A program made the position numbers and the translations under genes. From assembly GCA_017405765.1 (NCBI GenBank), contig JAFQZS010000003.1, forward strand, positions 1 through 64,000: a stretch of DNA of 64,000 bases. The letters are read 5' to 3'. The notes under the pieces were generated by a model that was not told where the DNA came from, ran no database searches, and saw only the letters and a program-made list of their open reading frames with translations. Shown piece by piece: positions 17,301-24,471 of this stretch (positions are counted from its first letter, which is position 1; each line of letters begins with the position of its first letter). The DNA is from Clostridia bacterium (lineage in GTDB: Bacteria > Bacillota > Clostridia > Oscillospirales > RGIG577).

Positions 17301-19269
17301 TGCCGTTGAGGAGCGACACGCGAAAGACCGCAGGATACGTTCCCGCTGTCTGGGGAATACCGCTGTAGTTTGGGGCCTCGCTCATGCTGTATCCAAAGGA
17401 CACGCCCGGCGGAAGCTCCCCGCTGATACATTCCATATTTCTGACCTGATCCGAGCCGTCGAAGTTCAGAAATGTCCGGTTCTCCTCGCCCACAAAAAGG
17501 GAGATGGTCTCCGAGGACACACCGTACTTCGCTGGAACGGTAACATTGACGGTGTGGTCGATCACCTTGCCGGAGGAAAGGACGATACGAAACGCAGCGG
17601 AGAATCTGCCCGTCTGCATCGGTGTGCCGCAGAACCGCGGCCTGCCGCCGTCGGAAAACATGGTCAATCCCGGCGGTATCGTTCCGTTGATCTGTTCCAC
17701 CTGGAAAATCTCCCCGGAATGACCGTTAAAGAATGCAAGGGTCTGATCCTGGCCGGGCTGGGCCACGAGCTCCTCCTGGGACTGGGTGATCTCCTCCTCG
17801 GCGATCACGAAGCGGGCCCATCGGGTCTCTGTGGCCCCCGACGCCAGCGTCACATTGACCTTTGCCTCATAAAGACCCGTCTTGGTGGGTGTGCCGTAGA
17901 AGCCGGGCGCTTGCTCCACGCGTGATTGCCATTGAACCCTCTGGACATTGATCTCGATCCCCGGCGGGAGGGAACCCTCCAGCAGGGTGATCTCCCGGGC
18001 ATCCGGGAAGAAGGAAGCAAAGACGCGGCCAACGGTGCCCCAGGCACGAAGGTCCCTGGAGGCTGCCTTGTCAAAGGGCACCTTCCAGGTACATTTGACA
18101 TTCTGGATCTCATCCTTGTGCTCCAGGCCGGGATAGGGGTCCTGTTCGGAAACGAGGATGGGAAAAGCAGCCTTGTTTTCTCTGGCCTGTTCCGGGGTCG
18201 AGGCTCCGTTGCCCTGCCACGGATCCCAGTAAATCGCCCCCTTCTCTTTCAGCATAGCGGCAAGCGCTTCATTTGTTCTGAACCATTCCAGGACAAAATC
18301 GGCAATCTGCCGGTGCGCTTCGGAAACGGCCTCAGCTACTGTTTTACCCTGGAGAAGCCCTGAAATCAGAAAGCGTGTATACGTTATGTCGTAGGCGAAG
18401 GTGACAGACTGTGAGAATCCAAACACCGCCTTGACGCCGGCTTCCCGCAGCGGGGCTTCCATCCTCTCCGCAGCCATGCCAAGGCAGCTGTTCATTGAAA
18501 AGTAATCGGTAACCACCGGGCCGTTGAGGTGGTTGCGGATCGCCTGCCCGTCAACTGAACATATGCCGCTTCCGGATTTGGTGACGTGGTAGTCCTCATA
18601 GTCCTGGGAGGTGATTCCTTTGTCTGAAAGCAGAGTAACGGTCCCGTCACCTCCGTGCGTATGGATAAAGACCATCCGGCATGTGCTGAGAGCATTCGAC
18701 AGTTCGTCGAGGGTAGCCTCTTTCCCGAGATAGCGTTTGCAGCTGCCTCCCATGGCATCAGCCAGCTGTACCCCAAGATAGTAGGTAGTCAGAAGGAAGT
18801 CACTGTCCTCTCCCCACCAGGGGATAAACACCGCAACGTCCTTGCTGCCGGTATCTCCGGACATGAGAACGGCCGTCTCTTCCCCTGACAGGTCCGCCGC
18901 CCGGTCCGCTTCCCGCTCCGCGGCGATACGGTCCGCTTCAGGCATGGGGACAGCGCTGTTGATCTGTGTCCGCAGCTCCGGGTCATACCCGCAGGCGGTG
19001 CCGTCGGTTGTCCGCCAGAGAAGGGTGCCCTCCCGATGGCAGACGGAATCCGGGACGGTGTCGTCCCGCGACAGGACCAGGGCTTCCACCTGAGGGATCA
19101 ATTCCTCGTAGTCCGCCGCCGTAGGCCGGGCGGGGAGCCGGTCCCGTTCCAGAGCCTCGATGGCGGACCACACATCCCCGTTCTCTCTGCCCTCCGCAGC
19201 GCCCGCAGCCGGCAGGAGGCTCAGGCAGAACAGGAGGGACAGGAACAGACATAGAATTCGCTTCTTCAT
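14392..19269 (-). CDS. Giant secreted protein with caspase/CHAT-like peptidase domain, He_PIG-like, beta-helix-like and Big2 domains
   Basis: 1625 residues from ATG 19269, behind GGAGG. Signal peptide at 1-24. Residues about 145-330 look like a clan CD (caspase-fold) domain: strand DVAVFIPWWG, then VFIHTHGGDG (His near 203-205) and DYFSMNSCLGM (Cys near 262), with the spacing expected for a His/Cys dyad. Three LPPG-x-GTP-x-TG modules at about 430-670 resemble He_PIG Ig-like domains. Three YDLYIAGTQVT-type modules begin near 793, 986 and 1180. Two Big2 domains lie at 1366-1448 and 1452-1533, followed by a C-terminal module shared with the neighbour. It may be an extracellular protease or a self-processing adhesin; activity is inferred. 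A good promoter precedes it and the second giant follows after 49 bases. Confidence 0.8.
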   Translation of the reverse strand: MKKRILCLFLSLLFCLSLLPAAGAAEGRENGDVWSAIEALERDRLPARPTAADYEELIPQVEALVLSRDDTVPDSVCHREGTLLWRTTDGTACGYDPELRTQINSAVPMPEADRIAAEREADRAADLSGEETAVLMSGDTGSKDVAVFIPWWGEDSDFLLTTYYLGVQLADAMGGSCKRYLGKEATLDELSNALSTCRMVFIHTHGGDGTVTLLSDKGITSQDYEDYHVTKSGSGICSVDGQAIRNHLNGPVVTDYFSMNSCLGMAAERMEAPLREAGVKAVFGFSQSVTFAYDITYTRFLISGLLQGKTVAEAVSEAHRQIADFVLEWFRTNEALAAMLKEKGAIYWDPWQGNGASTPEQARENKAAFPILVSEQDPYPGLEHKDEIQNVKCTWKVPFDKAASRDLRAWGTVGRVFASFFPDAREITLLEGSLPPGIEINVQRVQWQSRVEQAPGFYGTPTKTGLYEAKVNVTLASGATETRWARFVIAEEEITQSQEELVAQPGQDQTLAFFNGHSGEIFQVEQINGTIPPGLTMFSDGGRPRFCGTPMQTGRFSAAFRIVLSSGKVIDHTVNVTVPAKYGVSSETISLFVGEENRTFLNFDGSDQVRNMECISGELPPGVSFGYSMSEAPNYSGIPQTAGTYPAVFRVSLLNGKTVTHMVTAVVLNEAPSLPVYTMDLSLGGTSIPRTDMDTWLSRSLACAANAGQITMETDASGVTRLNLDKKGAWDVSVMTKSDGSLLFRQEDGSSLTEEDFTLKLSPDAIVEANALWESDHSARYAKEIAFHLKDSYDLYIAGTQVTSLNREDILGNGVFSFDGVNTLIIQGDCDYTGGEPLIRNRIEGLIVRTESDSSLSCWDNCIETTGSLSLTGAGQLNLQSSGNSGIVCEKALLEIYNTTLMIQAKKKGVTGIGDAAVHARADRANVSVRSGEGAMDGFWSIGLTNCMVTSPLRGDKGTIGSRACLVSEDGELLKDARITAYEKKYGLMIDGVPVTDRNRTDVLKNGIFSFDGDHTLTISGSYEDAKNIIVDSRIDGLVICAAPDTVLRTTKMSCLSLSGNTMLTGGPLTVISDNKWLSQGIDLQNDSRLFVCDMDLTVRGNRRGISGGSDTAKGTLDVWASNVTVSGPTTAIWVPGGLELEQCILETPEGGTFNETDGKVYDAGGDPAAEVSIKSFRTWELYLAGTQVTERNMSDILDDGTFSFDGNRTLTVKGNCSSENGVIESYIPGLILSVEKDAILETGEGADPIFAGANLTITGPGKLTLISGCAAAVTQRGGSILTIRDADVSAQGPYGLWGGEGETLMVENASVTVRGTDGAILDFGNGITLTGCEITAPAGGKVKNGAVVTSGGTVAEEVTIVPVTHVTGVTLDKTSLTLITGKSGTLKATVKPSDAADKTVSWSSSRPAVAAVSSSGKVTAKAEGTAVITVTTKDGGKTAACTVTVKAPTVPVTGVTLDKTSLTLIAGKSGTLKATVKPSDASDTTVTWESSEPTVAVVSSGGKVTGVAPGSAVITVRSADGGKTAYCVVTVQAETVPIGEGAISVSGEVMAYSVWLPGGGEPARLIAAWYDGNGRMLGCTVEDVVQDGLKTGIITVKKDQKEYRLFALDRESGKPLTKVLTTGG

Positions 19270-19338
19270 GGCAGATACCTCCTATCGAGATGGTCGGTTT
19301 CGGCTTTCGAAATAATCAAGATATACTTTTTCAATTTA

Positions 19339-19367
19339 ATTGTAGCATAATGGTCTTGTTTTGTAAA
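19339..19367 (-). promoter_or_regulatory. Sigma-A promoter for the two giant surface-protein genes
   Basis: On the minus strand there is TTTACA (19362-19367), a 17-base spacer and TACAAT (19339-19344), about 70 bases before the ATG at 19269. It is the only good promoter upstream of the pair, supporting a bicistronic transcript. Confidence 0.6.
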
Positions 19368-19563
19368 GGGAAACGGAAATGAGGGAGTGTGTCAGATCAA
19401 ACTGAAAAAATGGCCTGATTTTCAGTTTCATTCAGGAAACCAAGACAAGAAACGGGTCTCCTCAGCATGAGATCTTCAACCGCTTTGCTACGGCAAAACA
19501 GAACTCCCCCTGTGGCAGATCGTTTCCCACTGTCTGCCCCAGAGGGAGCTTATGATTGGTTTT

Positions 19564-19674
19564 TCATGTCGGGTTTTCTTCGATAAAAACAGCCCGGTAC
19601 TCAGCCAGCTGCAACTCGGCTTCAGATATGATTATTTGCAGGCCGCTGGTCTCATCATAATAATGCTTTTGTTT
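19564..19674 (-). pseudogene. Start-less 36-codon open frame, possible gene remnant
   Basis: On the minus strand an open frame between two stops reads KHYYDETSGLQIIISEAELQ and continues in a protein-like composition to IEENPT. It has no ATG, GTG or TTG start and no ribosome site. It could be the decayed C-terminus of an element gene or chance. The family is not recognised. Confidence 0.2.
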
Positions 19675-19786
19675 TTATCGATAATATACTTGTCCGTTGA
19701 ATAATCATCCAAAAGATGATATATTCGCACATAGGTCACAGGGTTTCGATTGCCACACGTTGTTATTTCATATTACCAGATTATCG

Positions 19787-19806
19787 TTCCCTTGTTTTTT
19801 CCCTTA
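19787..19806. other. Candidate attR of island 1
   Basis: TTCCCTTGTTTTTTCCCTTA differs at two positions from 6591-6610 beside the integrase stop. Imperfect direct repeats at the integrase-proximal and distal ends are what tyrosine-recombinase islands leave. The sequence is low in complexity, so chance similarity is possible. Confidence 0.3.
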
Positions 19807-19980
19807 TCAGGTCGATCGGGCCAGGGTAACGACATGTGAAATCATGTAATGTCAAAGGGTGAACAAACTGCGATAAATCCCTTGTTTTCAAGGGCTTCGG
19901 AGGATTTCATTAACACGCTGTAACAGATGTTAATCAGCTAAGATTGAATTAATTTCAAATCGGGGTTTGTAGGTGAAAAG

Positions 19981-20885
19981 TTGAAGAAAAATAATGATGC
20001 AAGAGTGGGTTGCCTTTGTGCGATCGCCTGTGAAGTATTATTCGGATTTAGCTATCTGTTTACAAAGAATGCGACCGAGGAGGCAAGCGAACTTGCTCTG
20101 CTTGGATGGCGCTTCTTCATAGCCGCTATGGTGATGGGCATATGCGCGGCGATCGGTATCATAAAGATAAACTTAAAAAGGAAGTCTCTGCGTCCGCTGC
20201 TAATGGCGGCATTATTCAGCCCGGTCATCTATTTTATAGGCGAGACTTTTGGAATAAGCCATACAACTGCGTCGGAAAGCGGAGCGTTTCTGGCTTGCAT
20301 TCCTGCAGCCTCGTTGATCGCCTCCTCTATGATACTTAAGAAAAACCGTCCAAAATACAGGTAACGGGAATACTCATAACGCTTGCAGGCGTTCTTATAA
20401 CAGTCTTTGCTGTGGGTGTAAACACAAGTTTATCGATCGGCGGATACGCAGCGCTTCTGATAGCTGTTATGTCTTTCGCTCTTTACAGCGTGTTTGTTGC
20501 AAAGGCACAGAATTATACCGGGGAAGAGATCACATTTGTAATGCTTTTGTCCGGCGCCGCGGTTTTTATCATAATGGCATTTTTGCAAAGCGTTATGAAC
20601 AATAGCGTTGCAGAGCTTGCTGCCCTGCCGTTTACAAACAAGAGCTTTTTGATAGCCTGTTTGTACCAAGGGATCGGCTGCTCGGTGCTTGCTTTCTTCC
20701 TGTACAATGTTGCGATCGCGAAGATCGGGGTCAACAGGACGTCGTCCTTTATCGGTATCGCCACGGTAGTTTCCGTTGTTGCCGGAGTGCTGATATTGAA
20801 GGAACCGTTCACACCGTTTCAGTGGATCGGAGTGGTATTGATCATTGCGGGCGTATATATAGCGAACAGCAAAATAAAGGAATAG
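19981..20885 (+). pseudogene. EamA/DMT-family membrane transporter interrupted by a single-base frameshift
   Basis: Two abutting frames make one ten-helix drug/metabolite transporter. The N-terminal half (19981-20364, TTG start) begins MKKNNDARVGCLCAIACEVL and includes LFGFSYLFTKNATEEASELA. The C-terminal half continues as VTGILITLAGVLITVFAVGV to NSKIKE at 20885. The break lies in the A-run near 20340-20346. One extra A would restore a continuous KKKPSKIQVTGI. The family exports or imports small metabolites through the inner membrane; the substrate is unknown. Either the gene is newly inactivated, or the base is a sequencing error, or the run is phase-variable. It is the first host gene right of island 1. 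Confidence 0.8.
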
Positions 20886-20958
20886 AAAAGCAAATTACGG
20901 CCCAAAGAGGCCGCATCCGCCTTAGATTGACGAAGGGCGTATTTATCTAAAGCTTAAA

Positions 20959-21027
20959 CGGGCGTCGGATCTTGAGAGAAAGATCCGACGCCCGATACAT
21001 TGAGCGCCTCCGGGGCGTTTCTTTTTT
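20959..21027 (+). terminator. Hairpins between the transporter and the convergent amidohydrolase
   Basis: A perfect 15-bp stem (20959-20973 with 20980-20994) is followed by a smaller GC stem (21005-21017) with a T-rich tail (21018-21027). Together they separate convergent transcripts. Confidence 0.65.
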
Positions 21028-21029
21028 AG

Positions 21030-22169
21030 TTATATGATAAGCCGGATATACGTTTCAAGCGCGTATAAAAGCGCATCCTCATTCAAATCGAATTTATCGG
21101 CGTGAAGCGGATGTACGAAGCCGCATTTCTCATCGCGCACGCCGCACAAAAACATGGCGGCAGGCAGCTTTTTTGTGAAAGCAAAGAAATCCTCAGATAC
21201 GACGAGAGGCGGTACGCGCTCCACCTCGCCGGGAGCAAAGGCTTTCTCTATGCGTGAAACGCAGAGCTCATCGTTTTTTACGGCTCCGTAAAAATGATGT
21301 ATATCTGTTTCAATATCCACACCAAAGGCGGCGGCAGTGCCTGCACAGATGCGCTTTACTTTTTCATATGCCGCCGCCGCAGCATCTTCTGTAAGCGAGC
21401 ATCTTATGGCGCATTCAAGAACTGCCTCGTCCGCAACGACGTTACGTTTTGTTCCTGCTCTCATTGTGCCTATTGTAAGAGCAAGGGGACTGTGAGGATC
21501 GTTTTCGCGGGAAACAATGCTTTGCAGAGCGCAAACAAGCGCGCTTGCGGCAACTATCGCGTCGCGTCCGTTCTGCGGTATCGCGCCATGAGAGGCTTTC
21601 CCGTGCACACGCACGTCGAACGCAAGGTCGCAGGCTGTGGCCGAACCTAAACTTATGTAAACCTTACCCTTGGGATACAGGGGAGAGACATGAAAAGAAT
21701 AGATCTCCGATGCGCCCGCTTTTTCCAAGACGCCTGCGTCTATCATTTTAAGCGAACCGCCGTAGCCCTCCTCGGCGGGCTGGAATATGAGAGCGGCGTT
21801 CGCGCGAAGCCTTGAGCGGTTTGCAGAAAGGAATTCGGCGAATGTAAGCAGCACGGCCATATGAGCGTCGTGGCCGCAGGCGTGCATGAAGCCCTCGTGT
21901 TTCGATGAAAATTCGCGTCCCGTATCTTCCAAAACGGGAAGCGCGTCCATATCGGCGCGAAAAGCGAAGGTATCGAGCTTTTCATCGACCTTTATATGCG
22001 CAAGCACTCCCGTATCTAGCAGGCGCTCATACGGTATGCCGAGCGCGTCGAGCGTTTTGCATATATATTCGCACGTCTTTTCCTCTTTGAACGAGGCCTC
22101 CGGTATAGTATGAAGGTATCTGCGATGTTTTGTAAGTATATCAAGGTATTTTTGCGAGTTTTCGGTCAT
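21030..22169 (-). CDS. M20 family amidohydrolase (N-acyl amino acid or hippurate hydrolase type)
   Basis: 379 residues with the M20D signature: FRADMDALPV, HACGHDAHMA and PAEEGYGG metal-site segments, and HGKASHGAIPQNGRDAI at the dimerisation-domain junction. The length is normal for the family. It is a cytoplasmic two-metal enzyme that cleaves amide bonds of N-acyl amino acids or short peptides; the exact substrate is not readable. The start at 22169 follows AAGAGGG. A TATAAT-like -10 lies near 22208-22213 on the minus strand. It is the last host gene before island 2. Confidence 0.9.
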   Translation of the reverse strand: MTENSQKYLDILTKHRRYLHTIPEASFKEEKTCEYICKTLDALGIPYERLLDTGVLAHIKVDEKLDTFAFRADMDALPVLEDTGREFSSKHEGFMHACGHDAHMAVLLTFAEFLSANRSRLRANAALIFQPAEEGYGGSLKMIDAGVLEKAGASEIYSFHVSPLYPKGKVYISLGSATACDLAFDVRVHGKASHGAIPQNGRDAIVAASALVCALQSIVSRENDPHSPLALTIGTMRAGTKRNVVADEAVLECAIRCSLTEDAAAAAYEKVKRICAGTAAAFGVDIETDIHHFYGAVKNDELCVSRIEKAFAPGEVERVPPLVVSEDFFAFTKKLPAAMFLCGVRDEKCGFVHPLHADKFDLNEDALLYALETYIRLII

Positions 22170-22346
22170 TAAAACGCCCTCTTTCTTTTGAACGGATGCC
22201 TTTTATCATTATACATTATTTTGATAGGCTTTAAAAGAGAAAACAATAAAATTAGCATAAGGAGCGAAAATAAAAATGCCCGCCGCAAATGGTCGGGGGT
22301 CATAAGAAAGTAATATCGTATTTTCTCAGGAACGGCGTGGCTTCGG

Positions 22347-24086
22347 TCACGCCGTTTCCTGTTTCAGCAGTTCTTCCACGGGGATAAAGCCCACAAGGTC
22401 ATAGGAAATGCGGATGCCCTGATGCCGCTTGCCGCTGGACTTGTCCGGAGCTTCAATGTAGATTGCCTTGACAAGCTCCCGCAGCGCATAGGGGGTAAGC
22501 TCGTCCAAATCCTCATATTTGCGTACCCGCTGGATAAACTGCTCCAAGTTTTCAATCTGTCGTTCCTGTTCCTCAATTTCCTGCTGCAAAGTCTGAATTT
22601 CCACTTTAAGCTGTGTCTGTTCGTCCTCATAGGTCTTGCTCATCATAGAAAACTTTTCATCTGTGATGCGCCCCGCCACATTATCCTCATAAATGCGGAT
22701 AAACAGGCGGTCAAGCTCTCCCAGCCGCTTTTCAGCCTGTGCCAGACGCTTCTTGTGTCCACGGATCGCGGCTTCGCTGGACAGCCGGAGCTTCTGCTCC
22801 ATGACGGCACGGAAATGATCCTTATACCGACTGACATAGGAAATGACAGTTCTCATGTGCATCCAGACCAATTCTTCCAGAACAACCGCACGGATAAAGT
22901 GTGCCGAACAGCTTCCCGTATTGCTGCGGTAGTTGGCGCATACAAAATGATCCTGCCGCTTTTCAAAGTAGTTGGTGGTGCAGTAGCGCATTTTTGCTCC
23001 ACAATCAGCGCAGTAGACCATGCCGGAAAACAGACTGCTCTTGCCCGTCTTTGTCCTGCGGTGCCGCTGCTGACGAATCTCCTGCACCTTGTCAAAGACC
23101 TCCTGCTCAATGATTGCCGGGTGGGTATTGTAGAAAACCGCCTGTTTTTCAACGGGCGTTTCCCGCTGCTTCTTGTCCCAGATGGAGTTGGTGTAGGTCT
23201 TGAAATTGACGGTGCAGCCCGTGTATTCCCGCCGTTCCAGAATGTGAACAACCGTATTGGTGTTCCAATGGTACGGATCAGCGGTTTCCGGGCTAGGTGT
23301 CTTGATACCCTCACGCTTCTTGTAGGCGGTGGGATTGAGTACCTTTTCTTCCTGCAAGAGCTTTGCAATCTGCATCGGGCCTCGTCCTTCCATGCACAAC
23401 TTGAAAATACGCTTGACTACCAACGCTGCCGCTTCATCCACAACCCACATTGTCTTGTCCTCCGGGTCTTTGCGGTAGCCGAACGGAACATTGGTGGTCA
23501 GGGGAACGCCGCGTTCACCCTTTGCCTTATTGACAGCACGAATTTTTCGGCTAGTGTCTTTGGCAAAAAACTCGTTGAACCAGTTCTTGATACCCGCAAT
23601 GTCGCTGTCGGTACTGTTGGGATCGATGGTGTCAAAATGATCGTTGATGGCAATGTACCGCACATTGTACTTCGGAAAAGTAAAGTTGATATAAAGCCCA
23701 GTCAGCGAGGAATTACGCCCCAGTCGGGATAGGTCTTTCGTGCAGCAAACTGCCACTCTGCCAGCTTCGATTTCCGCAAGCATGGCTTGAAAGCCGGGAC
23801 GGTCAAAGTTCGTACCACTATACCCATCATCCACGAAAAAGGTCGGGTTCGGAAAACGGTGCTCCTTTGCGTATTGGAGCAGGATCATCTTCTGATTCTG
23901 GATGCTGTTGGATTCGTCCTCTTTTCCGCCCTTCTTATCTTCTTTCAAATCTTCCACGGATAAGCGGCAGTAAAGCGCGGTGATTTTATCAGTTGCCCGT
24001 AACATTTCTGTTTCCTCCTTCAAAGGGGCAACTGCCAGCACAGGATTGGTTGCTTCTATTGTACCAAGAGACTGCGTGTTTGTCAT
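22347..24086 (-). CDS. tnpX: Large serine recombinase, TnpX-like
   Basis: 579 residues from ATG 24086, behind GGAGG and overlapping the TnpW-like stop as ATGA. The resolvase catalytic domain is at about 35-180 (TALYCRLSVEDL with Ser43; CTKDLSRLGRNS). A recombinase domain follows (VPFGYRKDPEDKTMWVVDE), then the zinc ribbon CADCGAKMRYC...C and a long coiled coil (about 430-525). This is the Tn4451/Tn5397 transposase family, which excises and inserts elements through circular intermediates. A hairpin (22331-22339 with 22348-22356) overlaps the stop codon. It is the left-most gene of island 2. A 436-codon antisense frame is a shadow. Confidence 0.93.
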   Translation of the reverse strand: MTNTQSLGTIEATNPVLAVAPLKEETEMLRATDKITALYCRLSVEDLKEDKKGGKEDESNSIQNQKMILLQYAKEHRFPNPTFFVDDGYSGTNFDRPGFQAMLAEIEAGRVAVCCTKDLSRLGRNSSLTGLYINFTFPKYNVRYIAINDHFDTIDPNSTDSDIAGIKNWFNEFFAKDTSRKIRAVNKAKGERGVPLTTNVPFGYRKDPEDKTMWVVDEAAALVVKRIFKLCMEGRGPMQIAKLLQEEKVLNPTAYKKREGIKTPSPETADPYHWNTNTVVHILERREYTGCTVNFKTYTNSIWDKKQRETPVEKQAVFYNTHPAIIEQEVFDKVQEIRQQRHRRTKTGKSSLFSGMVYCADCGAKMRYCTTNYFEKRQDHFVCANYRSNTGSCSAHFIRAVVLEELVWMHMRTVISYVSRYKDHFRAVMEQKLRLSSEAAIRGHKKRLAQAEKRLGELDRLFIRIYEDNVAGRITDEKFSMMSKTYEDEQTQLKVEIQTLQQEIEEQERQIENLEQFIQRVRKYEDLDELTPYALRELVKAIYIEAPDKSSGKRHQGIRISYDLVGFIPVEELLKQETA

Positions 24087-24445
24087 TCAGAATCCTCCAT
24101 CTTTTCTGTAAACTTTTCGCCCATGATGCGCTCCATCTTTCTGTCCAGCGTTTCCGTACCGTCATAGCTGCCTGTGACGGAGTAAATCGTGCCGCCGATT
24201 TTCTTTTGCAGGGTGAACTCCGGCAGCCAGAAAGCGGACAGGTTTTTCACACAGAGATGCCCGTCTTTGTTGAAATAGCAGTTGTGCCGGGGATGGTCGG
24301 GCGGCAGGGGCTGCGGTTTCAGATACGGATCTGGATTGGAGAAGTAATATTCCGCTGGCTCGTCGTGGTCCTGCTGCTCCCATTCTTCAATTTCTGCCAA
24401 AAGTTCCGGGGCGAGTTGATGTTCAAATTGCAATTTCTGTTCCAT
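24083..24445 (-). CDS. TnpW-like transposon protein
   Basis: 120 residues. The last 45, FTLQKKIGGTIYSVTGSYDG and onward, match the short TnpW family found directly upstream of tnpX-type recombinases. The first 75 residues, acidic and proline-rich (EEWEQQDHDEPAEYYFSNPD), are an extension I do not recognise. Its stop overlaps the recombinase ATG by one base pair set (ATGA), indicating translational coupling. Function in the family is unknown; an accessory role in recombination is inferred from position. Confidence 0.7.
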   Translation of the reverse strand: MEQKLQFEHQLAPELLAEIEEWEQQDHDEPAEYYFSNPDPYLKPQPLPPDHPRHNCYFNKDGHLCVKNLSAFWLPEFTLQKKIGGTIYSVTGSYDGTETLDRKMERIMGEKFTEKMEDSE

Positions 24446-24471
24446 AAGTGCCTCCTGAAAATGTGTAAGAA

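Larger units (their letters stand above)
6591..19806. mobile_element. Integrative island 1 (tyrosine-integrase element with surface-protein cargo; boundaries approximate)
   Basis: Contents from left: integrase, XRE regulator, excisionase-like gene, oriT-like block, two giant secreted-protein genes. The segment is visibly more GC-rich in the cargo and differs in style from both flanks, which are ordinary host genes. No relaxase, coupling protein or replication gene is present, so it would depend on another element for transfer. The ends are proposed from a 20-base imperfect direct repeat (6591-6610 and 19787-19806). An alternative right end is the CCCTTGTTTTCAAGGG palindrome at 19879-19894. 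Neither is proven. Confidence 0.6.
19368..19980. other. Long intergenic stretch containing the right end of island 1
   Basis: No intact gene is present. It holds an imperfect 16-bp hairpin at about 19508-19552 and an inverted pair CGATAAAAAC / GTTTTTATCG at about 19581 and 19671. It also has a promoter-like TTGAAT-17-TATATT at about 19698-19726, whose spacer contains ATCATCCAAAAGATGAT. Two candidate att sequences lie at 19787-19806 and 19879-19894. A short open-frame remnant at 19564-19674 is listed separately. The host DNA probably resumes before the transporter at 19981. Confidence 0.5.

Noticed and set aside
4322-19702. Shared ATACTTGTCCGTTGA at about 4324 and 19686
   Set aside because: The 15-base match includes a -35-like TTGA and has no flanking similarity. 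It is probably chance or promoter convergence rather than an att pair.
22422-23732. 436-codon plus-strand frame opposite tnpX
   Set aside because: It is the antisense shadow of a clear serine recombinase. There is no start signal or known domain.
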